Shown: positions 15,846 to 25,826 of the stretch, in pieces
Layout: each line of letters begins with the position of its first letter
Position numbering within the stretch: the stretch's first letter is position 1
DNA from: Streptococcus oralis
GTDB lineage: Bacteria > Bacillota > Bacilli > Lactobacillales > Streptococcaceae
Assembly: GCF_004127215.1 (NCBI RefSeq)
Contig: NZ_QEWJ01000011.1
Span: forward strand, 1 to 64,000
Reading direction: 5' to 3'
Length of the DNA: 64,000 nt
Made by a program: the position numbers and the translations under genes
Notes under the pieces: generated by a model
What the model was told of the DNA's origin: nothing
What the model saw: only the letters and a program-made list of their open reading frames with translations
The model's database searches: none

Positions 15846-17153
15846 ATGGGACTATTTGACCGTTTATTCGGGAAAAAAGAAGAGCCGAAAATCGAAGATG
15901 TTGTAAAAGAAGCTCTGGAAAATCTTGATTTATCAGAAGAGGTTGAACCAACCCAAACAGCTGTCGAAGAAACTTCTCAGGAAAAGACTGCAGGGGACAA
16001 AGTCGAAGAAACCCTTGCTCAAGAAGAAATTCCTCAGGTCTTGATAGAAGAAGTGATTGAACCAGAAGCGGTTGAGGAAAGGGTTCAAGAAGAGGTTGAT
16101 CTAGAAGTTGATGAGACAGAGCAAGGCCAAGAGCCTGAAGAATTTTTAGAAGAAGAAAGCCAAGAATCTCTAGAAACTGGTGAAGAGCTAGCTTCTGAAG
16201 TAGTAGAAGAAAATCCTCAAGTTGAAGAAACCGTTCAGGAAAAATATGACCGCAGTCTCAAGAAAACGCGTACGGGATTCGGAGCTCGCTTGAATGCCTT
16301 CTTTGCTAACTTCCGCTCTGTCGACGAAGACTTCTTCGAAGAATTGGAAGAACTGCTCATTATGAGTGACGTTGGTGTGCAGGTCGCTTCAAACTTAACT
16401 GAAGAACTTCGCTATGAAGCCAAACTCGAAAACGCTAAGAAGCCTGATGCACTTCGCCGTGTTATTATCGAGAAATTGGTTGAGCTCTACGAAAAGGATG
16501 GGAACTACGATGAACAAATCCATTTCCAAGATGGCTTGACAGTTATGCTCTTTGTTGGTGTTAACGGTGTTGGGAAGACAACTTCTATCGGAAAATTGGC
16601 TCATCGCTACAAACAAGCTGGCAAGAAAGTCATGTTGGTTGCTGCGGATACCTTCCGTGCTGGAGCTGTTGCCCAGTTAGCAGAATGGGGCCGCCGTGTA
16701 GATGTTCCTGTTGTAACTGGTCCTGAGAAAGCCGATCCAGCCAGCGTTGTCTTTGATGGGATGGAGCGTGCAGTAGCAGAAGGTATTGATATTTTGATGA
16801 TTGACACAGCCGGTCGTTTGCAAAACAAAGAAAACTTGATGGCTGAGTTGGAAAAGATTGGTCGTATTATCAAGCGTGTCGTGCCAGAAGCGCCACATGA
16901 AACCTTCCTGGCACTTGATGCCTCTACGGGTCAGAACGCTCTAGTACAGGCCAAAGAATTCTCAAAAATCACCCCTGTGACAGGAATTGTATTGACCAAG
17001 ATTGATGGAACTGCCCGTGGTGGTGTCGTTCTGGCAATTCGTGAAGAACTCAATATCCCTGTAAAATTGATTGGTTTCGGTGAAAAAATCGATGATATCG
17101 GGGAATTTAACTCCGAAAACTTTATGAAGGGTCTCTTAGAAGGCTTGATTTAA
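15846..17153 (+). CDS. ftsY: signal recognition particle receptor FtsY
   Basis: SRP receptor GTPase that docks ribosome-nascent-chain complexes at the membrane. 435 residues. The first about 130 are a very acidic Glu-rich A domain (repeated EEVxE-type segments) as in other streptococci, with MGLFDRLFGKKE as an amphipathic membrane-contact helix. The NG domain follows: G1 GVNGVGKTT, DTFRAGA, DTAGRLQN and TKIDGTARGG. AAGGAG lies eight bases before the ATG, inside the end of the HAD gene. Confidence 0.96.
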   Translation: MGLFDRLFGKKEEPKIEDVVKEALENLDLSEEVEPTQTAVEETSQEKTAGDKVEETLAQEEIPQVLIEEVIEPEAVEERVQEEVDLEVDETEQGQEPEEFLEEESQESLETGEELASEVVEENPQVEETVQEKYDRSLKKTRTGFGARLNAFFANFRSVDEDFFEELEELLIMSDVGVQVASNLTEELRYEAKLENAKKPDALRRVIIEKLVELYEKDGNYDEQIHFQDGLTVMLFVGVNGVGKTTSIGKLAHRYKQAGKKVMLVAADTFRAGAVAQLAEWGRRVDVPVVTGPEKADPASVVFDGMERAVAEGIDILMIDTAGRLQNKENLMAELEKIGRIIKRVVPEAPHETFLALDASTGQNALVQAKEFSKITPVTGIVLTKIDGTARGGVVLAIREELNIPVKLIGFGEKIDDIGEFNSENFMKGLLEGLI

Positions 17154-17161
17154 TACAAAAT

Positions 17162-17197
17162 AAATATCCTGCAAGTCAATCTTGCAGGATATTTTTG
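17162..17197. terminator. ftsY / zwf bidirectional terminator
   Basis: AAATATCCTGCAAG pairs with CTTGCAGGATATTTT across TCAAT. It lies between two convergent genes and has A and T runs on both sides. Confidence 0.9.
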
Positions 17198-18685
17198 TTA
17201 TTCTAACCGGCCATCTTCACGATAAGCGATATCTGGTTGCCAGGTCCATTTGGCTCCATACTTTTCAAGTAGGTCAAAGCTAGCTTGTGGTCCCATGCTT
17301 CCAGCTTTATAATCGTAGAGTGGAGCTCCATTTTCAGCCCAGAGTTCTTCGATACGGTCAATCAACTTCCACGAAGCACTTACTTCATCCCAATGGCTAA
17401 AGTTGGTAGAATTGTTGTTCAAGACATCGTAGATTAGCTTTTCGTATGGATCTGGTGAAGCTCCAGTAGCAGTAGCATCTGTACGGTAATCCAGAGAGCT
17501 TGGTGCCAGGTTAAATTCTTCACCGACTTGTTTCCCATTGAGGCTGAGAGAGAATCCTTCAGTTGGTTGGATATAGATGGTCAAGATATTTGGTGCCAAT
17601 GGTTCTCCGAAGATAGAGTCCATTTGCTTAAAAACGATATTGACATGAGTCCCTTTTTCAGTCAGACGTTTCCCTGTACGGAAGAAGAAGGGAACACCAC
17701 GAAAGCGATCACTGTCTACAAAGAAGGCACCAGATGCAAAGGTTTCTGTTGTAGATTCTGGGTCGACATTTGGCTCGCTACGATAGGAAATGTATTTCAT
17801 GCCATCGATTTTGCCAGAGCGATATTGACCACGAATAAACTGTTCTTTCAATTCTTCCTCGGTTGGATGATAGAGGTTTTTAAAGACCTTTATCTTTTCA
17901 GCGCGAATCTCATCTTTTGTAAAGCTAGCTGGTTTGTCCATGGCTAGAAGAGAGAGAAGTTGGAGAGTATGGTTTTGCACCATATCACGAAGGGCACCAG
18001 ATTGATCATAGTAGCCACCGCGTTCTTCAACACCCAAACGTTCCGCAAAGGTAATCTGAACATTATCGATGTGTTCGCGATTCCAAACATTCTCAAAGAT
18101 CATGTTGGCAAAACGAACAGCAAAGATACTCTGAATCATCTCTTTACCTAGGTAATGGTCGATACGGTAGATTTGCTCCTCATCAAAGGCAGCAAGGAGA
18201 TCTTCATTGAGTTTGCTAGCTGTTTCGTAGTCTGTACCAAATGGTTTCTCAACGATCAAGCGCTCAAAACCTTTGCCATCAACAATGTTTTCAGATTTGA
18301 GGTGCTTAGCAATGGTACCAAAGAATTGAGGAGCCATTGATAGGAAGAAGAGTTTGTTGTGTTCAGCTTGGTATTTTTCATTGAGCTCAGCTTGTAATTG
18401 GCGCAAAGCAATGTAATGTTCCGTATCATTCACATCATGGCTTTGATAGTAGAAGTGGCTAGCAAATTCCTGGGCTTGCTCGGTACTATCTGCCAAATCA
18501 AGGATGGACTCGACAACTACAGATTCAAAATATTCCTTACTCCAAGGTCTACGAGCTGTTCCGATAACAGCAAAATGCTCAGAGAGATTGCCTGATTTAT
18601 AGAGTCTGAAAAGGGAAGGGTAGAGTTTGCGTTTAGCTAAATCTCCACTCGCACCGAAAATTGTAACAATAACCTTTGATGACAT
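17198..18685 (-). CDS. zwf: glucose-6-phosphate 1-dehydrogenase
   Basis: First enzyme of the oxidative pentose phosphate pathway; makes NADPH from glucose 6-phosphate. 495 residues, family length. The nucleotide-binding motif IFGASGDLAKRKL is at residues 9-21, the substrate-binding active-site motif RIDHYLGKE in the middle, and the C-terminal all-beta dimer domain is complete. TTAGGTAG is about eight bases before the ATG. A single-gene unit. Confidence 0.97.
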   Translation of the reverse strand: MSSKVIVTIFGASGDLAKRKLYPSLFRLYKSGNLSEHFAVIGTARRPWSKEYFESVVVESILDLADSTEQAQEFASHFYYQSHDVNDTEHYIALRQLQAELNEKYQAEHNKLFFLSMAPQFFGTIAKHLKSENIVDGKGFERLIVEKPFGTDYETASKLNEDLLAAFDEEQIYRIDHYLGKEMIQSIFAVRFANMIFENVWNREHIDNVQITFAERLGVEERGGYYDQSGALRDMVQNHTLQLLSLLAMDKPASFTKDEIRAEKIKVFKNLYHPTEEELKEQFIRGQYRSGKIDGMKYISYRSEPNVDPESTTETFASGAFFVDSDRFRGVPFFFRTGKRLTEKGTHVNIVFKQMDSIFGEPLAPNILTIYIQPTEGFSLSLNGKQVGEEFNLAPSSLDYRTDATATGASPDPYEKLIYDVLNNNSTNFSHWDEVSASWKLIDRIEELWAENGAPLYDYKAGSMGPQASFDLLEKYGAKWTWQPDIAYREDGRLE

Positions 18686-18799
18686 CTAGCTACCTAATTT
18701 CTATATTTTTTCCTAGTTGGACTAGGGATGAGATTTTCTCATTGTCATAGCTTTTATTTTATCATAATTTTCAAAAAAATCAAAAATCCAATACGCAAT

Positions 18800-18830
18800 T
18801 AAAAAACTGTAAGGAGAACCTTACAGTTTT
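18800..18830 (-). terminator. terminator of the amino-acid ABC operon
   Basis: On the minus strand AAAACTGTAAGG pairs with CCTTACAGTTTT across a four-base loop and continues into a T-run. It begins four bases after the ATPase stop. Confidence 0.85.
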
Positions 18831-18833
18831 GTT

Positions 18834-19574
18834 TTACACGTTTAAGACCTTGTCCAAAAACTCTTTCAGACGAGGGTGTTGCGGGTTATCAAAGATTTGA
18901 TCTGGTGTCCCATCTTCTAGAAATTCTCCATCCGCTGTGAAGATAACACGATTGGCTACCTGACGTGCAAATCCCATCTCATGAGTTACGATAATCATGG
19001 TCATGCCTTGCTCCGCTAATTCCTTCATAACGTTTAGTACATCTCCGACCATTTCAGGGTCAAGAGCGGAAGTTGGCTCATCAAAGAGCATGATGTCTGG
19101 ATTCATTGCTAGTCCACGAGCGATGGCCACACGTTGTTTTTGACCACCTGAGAGGCTGTCTGGGTTGGCATTAGCTTTATCTGCTAGTCCAACTTTTTCT
19201 AGCAACTCCATCCCTAATTTCTCGGCTTCTTCTTTGGTCATCCGTTTGTGTTCAATAGGAGCAAAAGTGATATTCTCTAGAACAGACATATGAGGAAAGA
19301 GATTGAAGTGTTGGAAAACCATTCCCACGTTTTCACGAACATGGTCGACATTGGTTGATTTCTCAGTCAAATCATAACCATTCACAGTGATGTGACCGCT
19401 CGTTACCTCCTCAAGAAGGTTAAGGCTACGGAGGAAAGTGGATTTACCAGAACCAGAAGGACCGATGATACAAACAACATCTCCTTCATAGAATTTAGTT
19501 GTAATTCCTTTTAAAACCTCATTTTTTCCATAATACTTATGCAAATCATTTACATCAATTTTTAGTTTTGCCAT
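18834..19574 (-). CDS. glnQ: polar amino-acid ABC transporter ATPase (GlnQ type)
   Basis: 246 residues. Walker [10 protein letters not shown], signature [12 protein letters not shown], Walker [13 protein letters not shown]-loop THEMGFA. This is the polar amino-acid uptake class (HisP/GlnQ). It overlaps the upstream permease gene by one base (TAATG) and is the last gene of the operon. The substrate is inferred from the partner protein as glutamine or glutamate. Streptococci have several such systems, so the gene name is provisional. Confidence 0.88.
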   Translation of the reverse strand: MAKLKIDVNDLHKYYGKNEVLKGITTKFYEGDVVCIIGPSGSGKSTFLRSLNLLEEVTSGHITVNGYDLTEKSTNVDHVRENVGMVFQHFNLFPHMSVLENITFAPIEHKRMTKEEAEKLGMELLEKVGLADKANANPDSLSGGQKQRVAIARGLAMNPDIMLFDEPTSALDPEMVGDVLNVMKELAEQGMTMIIVTHEMGFARQVANRVIFTADGEFLEDGTPDQIFDNPQHPRLKEFLDKVLNV

Positions 19575-21022
19575 TAACGAATCCTCTTTTCTAAGCGTTT
19601 CGCTAGTCTAGTCAAAAGCGTGATAATTACAAGATAGAAGATAGCAAGGATAGCATACATCTTGAAACTTTGGTAGTTACGGGCGATGATGATCTTACCA
19701 GTTTGGAATAGTTCAACCAGACCGATAGCCGACACGATAGTTGTATCTTTCAACGCAATAACGAACTGGTTGACGAAGTTTGGAAGCATGAGTTTAGTTG
19801 CTTGTGGCAAGATAATCTTACGCATGGTTTTTCCATAAGAGATACCAAGACTGCGACTGGCCTCCATTTGTCCAACTGGAACAGCTTGAATCCCACCACG
19901 AACGATTTCAGCGATATAAGCTGCTGCATTGAGTGAGAGGGCAATGGTACCAGCTACAAAGTCGTTAATAGGGCTTTGCTGACCTGTAATCGACTCGATG
20001 AAGTTTGGAATACCCCAGAAGATGAAAGCTGCAAGAATCATCAACGGAATACCACGAATCACATCAACAAAAATCTCTGAAATGACTCTGAGTGATTTGT
20101 ATGGACTAACGCTGAACATACCAAAGATAATCCCAATCACGATGGCAATCGCAAACGAGATAAGGGCCAAAGCGAGAGTGATTCCAAGCCCGCTAAGGAG
20201 TTGCTTGTAGTTGTTTTGAAGCAAGCCCCAGATAGTGGTTTCGTCAACTGTACTTGTAGAAGCAGTTGTTTCTCCACTAGCTAAATATTTGTCGAGAATT
20301 TTTTGGAATTCTCCATTAGCTTTGAGGTTGGCAAGTCCCTTATTAAACATTTGGATCAACTCTGGATTGCTGCCTTTCTTGACTGCAAACGCTGTTTCGC
20401 CGATAGGAGTCCCAGCGATCGGCGTTTTCAATTTTTGACCTTGGCTGATCGAATATTTGAGAACAGGCTCATCATCCATCACGGCATCGATAGCCCCAGT
20501 GTTTAGACTGTCATACATTGATGCACCATCTGCAAAGGTTTTAATCTTGTAACCGTATTTGCTTTGGTTCTCCGTAAGGAATGTTTGAGAAGCCGTCCCG
20601 TTCTTCACACCAACTGTTTTATCCTTGAGGTCTTCATAAGAAGCGATAGTACTTGATTCCTTTACACCGAGAATGGTATTAGCAGTGTAGTAGGAATCTG
20701 AGAAGTCAAACGTTGCCTTACGAGCATCCGTAACAGACATACCAGCAATAATACCATCAGCTTGTCCAGCCTGAACAGCACTGATCGCTGCATCAAAACC
20801 TGGGTTGGTAATCTCAATTTCAAAACCTTGATCTTTTGCAATAGCTTTAATCAAGTCCATATCAATACCAGTGTACTCATTGCTTGAATTTTGAAATACG
20901 AAGGGAGCGAAAGATGAATCACTTGCAATGATATACTTTGATTTAACAGTGTCAGCTTTTGCTATTCCTAGTGAGAAAATGGGAAATAAAATGAGCAAAC
21001 ATGCTAGGATTTTTTTCTTCAT
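19574..21022 (-). CDS. glnP: amino-acid ABC transporter substrate-binding/permease fusion (GlnP type)
   Basis: 482 residues. A signal peptide (about residues 1-24, [22 protein letters not shown]) is followed by one periplasmic-type amino-acid-binding domain (about 28-250: [46 protein letters not shown]). A short linker leads to a HisM-type permease domain (about 265-482) with the EAA loop [20 protein letters not shown]. One binding domain is fused to the permease. The start at 21022 follows AAAGGAG; a longer frame to 21079 has none. Confidence 0.9.
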   Translation of the reverse strand: MKKKILACLLILFPIFSLGIAKADTVKSKYIIASDSSFAPFVFQNSSNEYTGIDMDLIKAIAKDQGFEIEITNPGFDAAISAVQAGQADGIIAGMSVTDARKATFDFSDSYYTANTILGVKESSTIASYEDLKDKTVGVKNGTASQTFLTENQSKYGYKIKTFADGASMYDSLNTGAIDAVMDDEPVLKYSISQGQKLKTPIAGTPIGETAFAVKKGSNPELIQMFNKGLANLKANGEFQKILDKYLASGETTASTSTVDETTIWGLLQNNYKQLLSGLGITLALALISFAIAIVIGIIFGMFSVSPYKSLRVISEIFVDVIRGIPLMILAAFIFWGIPNFIESITGQQSPINDFVAGTIALSLNAAAYIAEIVRGGIQAVPVGQMEASRSLGISYGKTMRKIILPQATKLMLPNFVNQFVIALKDTTIVSAIGLVELFQTGKIIIARNYQSFKMYAILAIFYLVIITLLTRLAKRLEKRIR

Positions 21023-21162
21023 TTTTAGTCTCCTTTCTGAATATTTTTTAATTATAACAGAAAAAAAGCCAGAAGGCAAATTTTAATGATTTTTATGTAA
21101 GAAGATATGACATAACGGTGCGAGATTGCTAAATCAAGAGATAAAGAATCTAATGAAATTTA

Positions 21163-21171
21163 TGGTAAAAT
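21163..21171 (+). promoter_or_regulatory. extended -10 promoter upstream of the 208-aa gene and uvrB
   Basis: TGGTAAAAT, 28 bases before the ATG at 21200. Probably drives the small membrane protein, uvrB and the inserted gene together. Confidence 0.55.
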
Positions 21172-21199
21172 AGAAGGAGTACTTAGAAAGGAGAAAAAG

Positions 21200-21826
21200 A
21201 TGATTGTTAAGTTTGACAGAGGCCTGCTTAAGGTTCAAATTGCATGGGGGCTGTTTTATTCTCTCAGTTCATTGTGCTTGATTATTCCTTACCTTTTAAA
21301 TGATTTTTGGTATGAGAATTATTTTGGCAAAATCTTTTTCCTTTTCCTTCTTCTGCTTCCACTATATACTGGTATTTCAGCGGTAGATGGAATCATGAAT
21401 TTTAGAAAAACAAAGAAATTGATAGAAGTAGATGAGCAGACCTTCACCTATTATGGGAACCTTTTTGGCCGAAAAACCTTTGAAATTCCCTTATCTGATA
21501 TCGACCTTGTCATGAAAGATTGGTCAAGTCCCATAGCCGATATCAAGCGTTCATCATCCTTTCTTTATTTTTTGAAGCGGATTGAATACTTTTTTGACTA
21601 CCAATCCGAATTGGATGATAAAAAAAGATACCGGGTTCTGATGATACTATTCAAAGATAGTAAGACTGCCATCAAATTCGATAAAAAACTTGGTTTTCAG
21701 TTGCCAAAGAAAAGAAAATATGTTGCAAAGAACCAAATCATACGAATTCGCGTGGATAGAGGAGAGGTTTTCTCAGACCAAGAAATGAATGACTATATAA
21801 ACGAAAGGAACGGTCATGATAGATAG
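21200..21826 (+). CDS. hypothetical two-segment membrane protein
   Basis: 208 residues. Two hydrophobic segments near the N-terminus (about residues 13-33 and 45-62), then a charged cytoplasmic-type domain (about 70-208) with segments [17 protein letters not shown] and [14 protein letters not shown]. The pattern is like bacterial PH-type or YcxB-like membrane anchors, but I cannot assign a family. AAAGGAG is eight bases upstream. The 3' end overlaps the uvrB start by 11 bases, so it is co-transcribed with uvrB. Confidence 0.75.
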   Translation: MIVKFDRGLLKVQIAWGLFYSLSSLCLIIPYLLNDFWYENYFGKIFFLFLLLLPLYTGISAVDGIMNFRKTKKLIEVDEQTFTYYGNLFGRKTFEIPLSDIDLVMKDWSSPIADIKRSSSFLYFLKRIEYFFDYQSELDDKKRYRVLMILFKDSKTAIKFDKKLGFQLPKKRKYVAKNQIIRIRVDRGEVFSDQEMNDYINERNGHDR

Positions 21827-23804
21827 AAAAGTAAATAACAAATTTAAACTCGTCTCCAAATACCAACCATCGGGAGACCAACCCCAAGCGATCGAGCAGT
21901 TGGTTGATAATATAGAGGGTGGAGAGAAGGCTCAAATTCTCATGGGGGCGACTGGTACTGGGAAGACCTATACCATGAGTCAGGTCATTTCCAAAGTCAA
22001 TAAACCAACTCTGGTTATTGCTCACAACAAAACCCTAGCTGGTCAGCTCTATGGGGAGTTTAAGGAATTTTTCCCTGAAAATGCTGTTGAGTACTTTGTG
22101 TCCTACTATGACTATTACCAACCAGAGGCCTATGTACCTTCTAGTGATACTTATATTGAAAAGGATAGCTCTGTTAATGATGAGATTGACAAGCTTCGCC
22201 ACTCAGCAACTTCAGCCCTTCTGGAGCGTAATGATGTCATCGTTGTGGCTTCTGTCTCTTGTATCTATGGTTTGGGGTCGCCCAAGGAATACGCTGATAG
22301 TGTCGTTAGTCTGCGTCCAGGTCTTGAGATTTCTCGTGATAAACTTTTGAATGACTTGGTTGATATCCAGTTTGAACGTAATGATATTGATTTTCAACGC
22401 GGAAGATTTCGTGTGCGTGGGGATGTGGTGGAAATTTTCCCAGCTTCACGTGATGAACACGCTTTTCGAGTAGAGTTCTTCGGAGATGAAATTGACCGTA
22501 TCCGAGAAGTTGAGGCTCTGACGGGTCAGGTATTGGGAGAAGTGGATCATCTGGCGATTTTCCCTGCTACTCACTTTGTGACCAATGACGACCATATGGA
22601 AGTTGCCATTGCCAAGATTCAGGCCGAGTTGGAGGAGCAGTTAGCTGTCTTTGAGAAGGAAGGAAAACTGCTTGAAGCCCAGCGTTTAAAACAGCGGACA
22701 GAGTATGATATCGAAATGCTACGCGAGATGGGCTATACCAACGGAGTTGAGAACTACTCACGCCACATGGATGGACGGAGCGAAGGGGAGCCTCCTTATA
22801 CATTGCTTGACTTCTTCCCAGATGATTTCTTAATCATGATTGACGAGAGCCACATGACTATGGGGCAGATCAAGGGTATGTATAATGGAGACCGTTCTCG
22901 TAAGGAAATGCTAGTAAATTATGGTTTCCGCTTGCCGTCTGCTTTGGACAATCGTCCTCTACGCCGGGAGGAGTTTGAAAGTCATGTCCATCAGATTGTT
23001 TACGTTTCAGCAACACCAGGTGATTATGAAAATGAACAGACCGAGACAGTGATTGAGCAAATCATTCGCCCGACTGGGCTTTTAGACCCTGAGGTGGAAG
23101 TGCGCCCGACTATGGGACAGATTGATGATCTTTTGGGTGAAATCAATGCCCGTGTTGAAAAGAACGAACGAACCTTTATTACTACTTTGACCAAGAAAAT
23201 GGCAGAGGACTTAACCGACTACTTCAAGGAAATGGGTATCAAGGTTAAGTATATGCACTCAGATATCAAGACCTTGGAACGGACGGAGATTATCCGTGAC
23301 CTGCGCTTGGGTGTCTTTGATGTCTTGGTCGGAATCAATCTCCTCCGTGAAGGAATTGACGTTCCTGAAGTAAGCCTGGTTGCCATTCTCGATGCTGATA
23401 AGGAAGGATTCCTTCGTAACGAGCGTGGACTCATTCAGACCATAGGACGAGCTGCTCGTAACAGCGAAGGGCATGTCATCATGTATGCGGATACGATGAC
23501 CCAGTCTATGCAACGAGCTATCGATGAAACGGCCCGCCGTCGGAAAATCCAGATGGCCTATAATGAAGAACATGGTATTGTACCACAAACTATTAAGAAG
23601 GAAATCCGTGACCTAATCGCCGCAACCAAGGTAGTTGCCAAGGAAGAGGACAAGGAAGTCGATATCAACAGCCTAAACAAACAAGAACGCAAAGAACTCG
23701 TCAAAAAACTCGAAAAACAAATGCAAGAAGCCGTCGAAGTACTTGACTTTGAATTGGCGGCTCAGATTCGGGATATGATGCTGGAAGTAAAGGCGTTGGA
23801 TTAG
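21816..23804 (+). CDS. uvrB: excinuclease ABC subunit B
   Basis: DNA-damage-binding helicase-like subunit of nucleotide excision repair. 662 residues. Walker [12 protein letters not shown] (residues about 45-55); beta-hairpin region ([12 protein letters not shown], about 92-105); DExH-type MIDESHMT; helicase motif VI (QTIGRAARN); C-terminal UVR motif for UvrC contact ([16 protein letters not shown]). AAAGGAAC lies seven bases before the ATG. The last 89 bases recur downstream at 25695-25783 in a diverged copy, so this 3' end may have been restored by an insertion event. Confidence 0.97.
   Translation: MIDRKVNNKFKLVSKYQPSGDQPQAIEQLVDNIEGGEKAQILMGATGTGKTYTMSQVISKVNKPTLVIAHNKTLAGQLYGEFKEFFPENAVEYFVSYYDYYQPEAYVPSSDTYIEKDSSVNDEIDKLRHSATSALLERNDVIVVASVSCIYGLGSPKEYADSVVSLRPGLEISRDKLLNDLVDIQFERNDIDFQRGRFRVRGDVVEIFPASRDEHAFRVEFFGDEIDRIREVEALTGQVLGEVDHLAIFPATHFVTNDDHMEVAIAKIQAELEEQLAVFEKEGKLLEAQRLKQRTEYDIEMLREMGYTNGVENYSRHMDGRSEGEPPYTLLDFFPDDFLIMIDESHMTMGQIKGMYNGDRSRKEMLVNYGFRLPSALDNRPLRREEFESHVHQIVYVSATPGDYENEQTETVIEQIIRPTGLLDPEVEVRPTMGQIDDLLGEINARVEKNERTFITTLTKKMAEDLTDYFKEMGIKVKYMHSDIKTLERTEIIRDLRLGVFDVLVGINLLREGIDVPEVSLVAILDADKEGFLRNERGLIQTIGRAARNSEGHVIMYADTMTQSMQRAIDETARRRKIQMAYNEEHGIVPQTIKKEIRDLIAATKVVAKEEDKEVDINSLNKQERKELVKKLEKQMQEAVEVLDFELAAQIRDMMLEVKALD
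23716..23804 (+). repeat. 3' end of uvrB, upstream copy of an 89-base direct repeat
   Basis: By my alignment it matches 25695-25783 at 80 of 89 positions. Eight of the nine differences fall in third codon positions or are otherwise synonymous in effect, apart from a Val/Ala change. It encodes the UVR motif and the stop codon. This is the copy joined to full-length uvrB. Confidence 0.9.
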
Positions 23805-25694
23805 ATAGGAGAGAACGAATGACAAATACAGAAAATAATAAATTTCCACGCTGGGGTAAATATCCAAAAAATAATCCTAAATTTAATTATGTTAGGGCCA
23901 AACTCGATGTTAAAATTATTCCTGAGATTTCTGATGAAGATTTTAGAGCACTATCTGACTTTCCTTTGATTTATATTTATATATCTCCTATTCAAAGTGA
24001 TGGAAGAAAGTATTATTATATAGGTCAGACTATTAATGCTGGTAGGAGAACGATAGAGCATAGTAAAAAGCTAAATAAAGAAGATTATGAACGATTTAAA
24101 TCTTTTAAAGATGGCGACTATATAGCTTTTTATGGGGAGAATATATCTCAAAACTTAAACTATATTGAAAAAGTTTTAATTCTAACTTTTATTGAAGAAT
24201 TTAATTTTTTAAATTTTGTAAACATGAATAAAGACGGTGATTACGTTGGTAAATTACTTGCAAACAAAGATAGAGGTAATGAGTCAGGAAAAAATCAATC
24301 TTCAAGAGAAGAAGTTGAAGAAAATGTAATCAACAATATTCTTAATTTTTTAAAGAAGAGTAAATTTATTGATGATAAACTTAATTTAGAGAGGGTTACT
24401 TCAAGTTTGTTTGCGGAAAGTCCCTTCTTTGAACTTACAGAAAATCAAAATTCTATTTTAAATGAGATTTTAGAATCAAGTGATAAGCACATCCATCTTA
24501 TTAAAGGTGGAGCTGGAACAGGAAAAACTGTACTATTATTACATCTTATAGCTCATTTAAAATTAAAAAGACCTAATTCTCAAATTGCTATATTTGTAAG
24601 GAATATACACAGAGATAGATTTAAAAAAATTTTAACTAGTTACGGATTGAAACCGGACGAGAACGATATTGATATAGTTACCTTTAATCAATTAACAGAA
24701 CCCAAAAAGAAGTATGATTATATAATTATTGATGAAGCTCAGAGAACAACTAGAATAACTAAGGATTTAATCTATCCTACAGGTGCAAAGTCTGATACAG
24801 ATCTTTTGAAAAAAATTAATGGAATTCCTAATAATAAAAGATTAACGAAGGAAGAGTTTAAAAAACTACCGTGTCCATCTGTTTTAGATTATATCAAAAA
24901 GAAATTCGAGGATTCACAATTAATAATTTCTTATAATAATACTCAATGTTTAAGAAAAGGTGATAATAAATATGTTGAAGAAACTTTTAAAGATGTACAG
25001 AGTGTTGTTAATAATACTCCTGAATTAGAAACTCAGCTCAGAATTTTAAAAAATAATGATAGTAAATTTGCAAATAAGTTTATAACATTTATAAAAAATC
25101 TGTTGGGAATAGAATCTCGAGAAGGTTTGGATGACCGCTTTGTTTCTAAATATAAAGATTTAGGAGAAAAAGGGTATTTTAAAATAGCAAGAAATACAGA
25201 GGATTGGGCGCAATATATAACAGATAAGCAGTCAAGATTTTCCGAAAAAAAATCATTACGGTTAGCTGGCTATTGTAAACCCTTAAAAAAGGATAAAGTA
25301 TTTTTAAAAGTTGAATCTACTGGGGAAGTGTTGAAATGGAGTAAGAATGGGAAAAAGTATAGAGAATATGCAAACAAAACAAAAGAAGTGGGAAATGTTT
25401 ATGATATCCATGGTTTTGATGTAGATTTCACATCAGTCTATATTGGTAAAGATATCTATTTAGATGACAAAGAAAAATGTATAAAAGTTGATAAAGGTAA
25501 TTTTTTTGACTCAGCAACTAAAAAAGGTGTTGATCAAATTGATGAATTTGTAAAAAATGCTTATTATATTTTATTGACGAGAGCTGTGTACGGTCAAATG
25601 GTTTATATAGAGGATGATAAACTAAGGGAGTTTTTGCTAAAAATATTTCCGGCTGACAAAAATTAATTGTTTATGAAATGGTATATTGATTTTT
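23805..25694 (+). mobile_element. 1.9-kb insertion at the uvrB 3' end
   Basis: The segment between the two uvrB tails holds one AT-rich gene and nothing else: no integrase, no IS ends. The neighbourhood is otherwise ordinary core genome. Diverged flanking copies suggest that DNA carrying its own uvrB tail plus the gene entered by recombination and left the resident tail behind. Confidence 0.65.
23819..25666 (+). CDS. GIY-YIG nuclease fused to a DUF2075 (Schlafen-group-3-like) SF1 helicase domain
   Basis: 615 residues. The N-terminal GIY-YIG fold covers about 48-140: IYIYI in place of GIY, YIGQT at 67-71, arginine in AGRRTIEH, the catalytic Glu in YIEKVLIL (about 115-122) and Asn in NFVNMNKDG. 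A linker leads to the ATPase: Walker A GGAGTGKT (231-238), Walker B YIIIDEAQRT (301-310), motif V-like DIHGFDVDFTSVYIG, and a motif VI-like YYILLTRAVYGQMVYI near the C-terminus. AGGAG lies eight bases before the ATG, 15 bases after the uvrB stop. Codons are far AT-richer than the neighbours. I infer a single-gene phage or plasmid defence factor, of the nuclease-helicase kind (compare Nhi, also DUF2075, from staphylococci). Confidence 0.8.
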   Translation: MTNTENNKFPRWGKYPKNNPKFNYVRAKLDVKIIPEISDEDFRALSDFPLIYIYISPIQSDGRKYYYIGQTINAGRRTIEHSKKLNKEDYERFKSFKDGDYIAFYGENISQNLNYIEKVLILTFIEEFNFLNFVNMNKDGDYVGKLLANKDRGNESGKNQSSREEVEENVINNILNFLKKSKFIDDKLNLERVTSSLFAESPFFELTENQNSILNEILESSDKHIHLIKGGAGTGKTVLLLHLIAHLKLKRPNSQIAIFVRNIHRDRFKKILTSYGLKPDENDIDIVTFNQLTEPKKKYDYIIIDEAQRTTRITKDLIYPTGAKSDTDLLKKINGIPNNKRLTKEEFKKLPCPSVLDYIKKKFEDSQLIISYNNTQCLRKGDNKYVEETFKDVQSVVNNTPELETQLRILKNNDSKFANKFITFIKNLLGIESREGLDDRFVSKYKDLGEKGYFKIARNTEDWAQYITDKQSRFSEKKSLRLAGYCKPLKKDKVFLKVESTGEVLKWSKNGKKYREYANKTKEVGNVYDIHGFDVDFTSVYIGKDIYLDDKEKCIKVDKGNFFDSATKKGVDQIDEFVKNAYYILLTRAVYGQMVYIEDDKLREFLLKIFPADKN

Positions 25695-25783
25695 AACAAA
25701 TGCAAGAAGCCGTCGAAGTGCTTGACTTTGAACTGGCAGCCCAAATTCGTGATATGATACTGGAAGCCAAGGCGTTGGATTAG
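25695..25783 (+). pseudogene. orphan uvrB 3'-end fragment, downstream repeat copy
   Basis: Contains the last 27 codons of a uvrB allele including the TAG stop (from MQEAVEVL to LEAKALD) with no promoter or ribosome binding site. It differs from the functional tail at nine of 89 positions. Probably the original chromosomal uvrB end displaced by the insertion. Confidence 0.85.
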
Positions 25784-25826
25784 AAAAAAATGAATTTTAA
25801 ATATGTTTAACTAGGAGAATGTAGTA

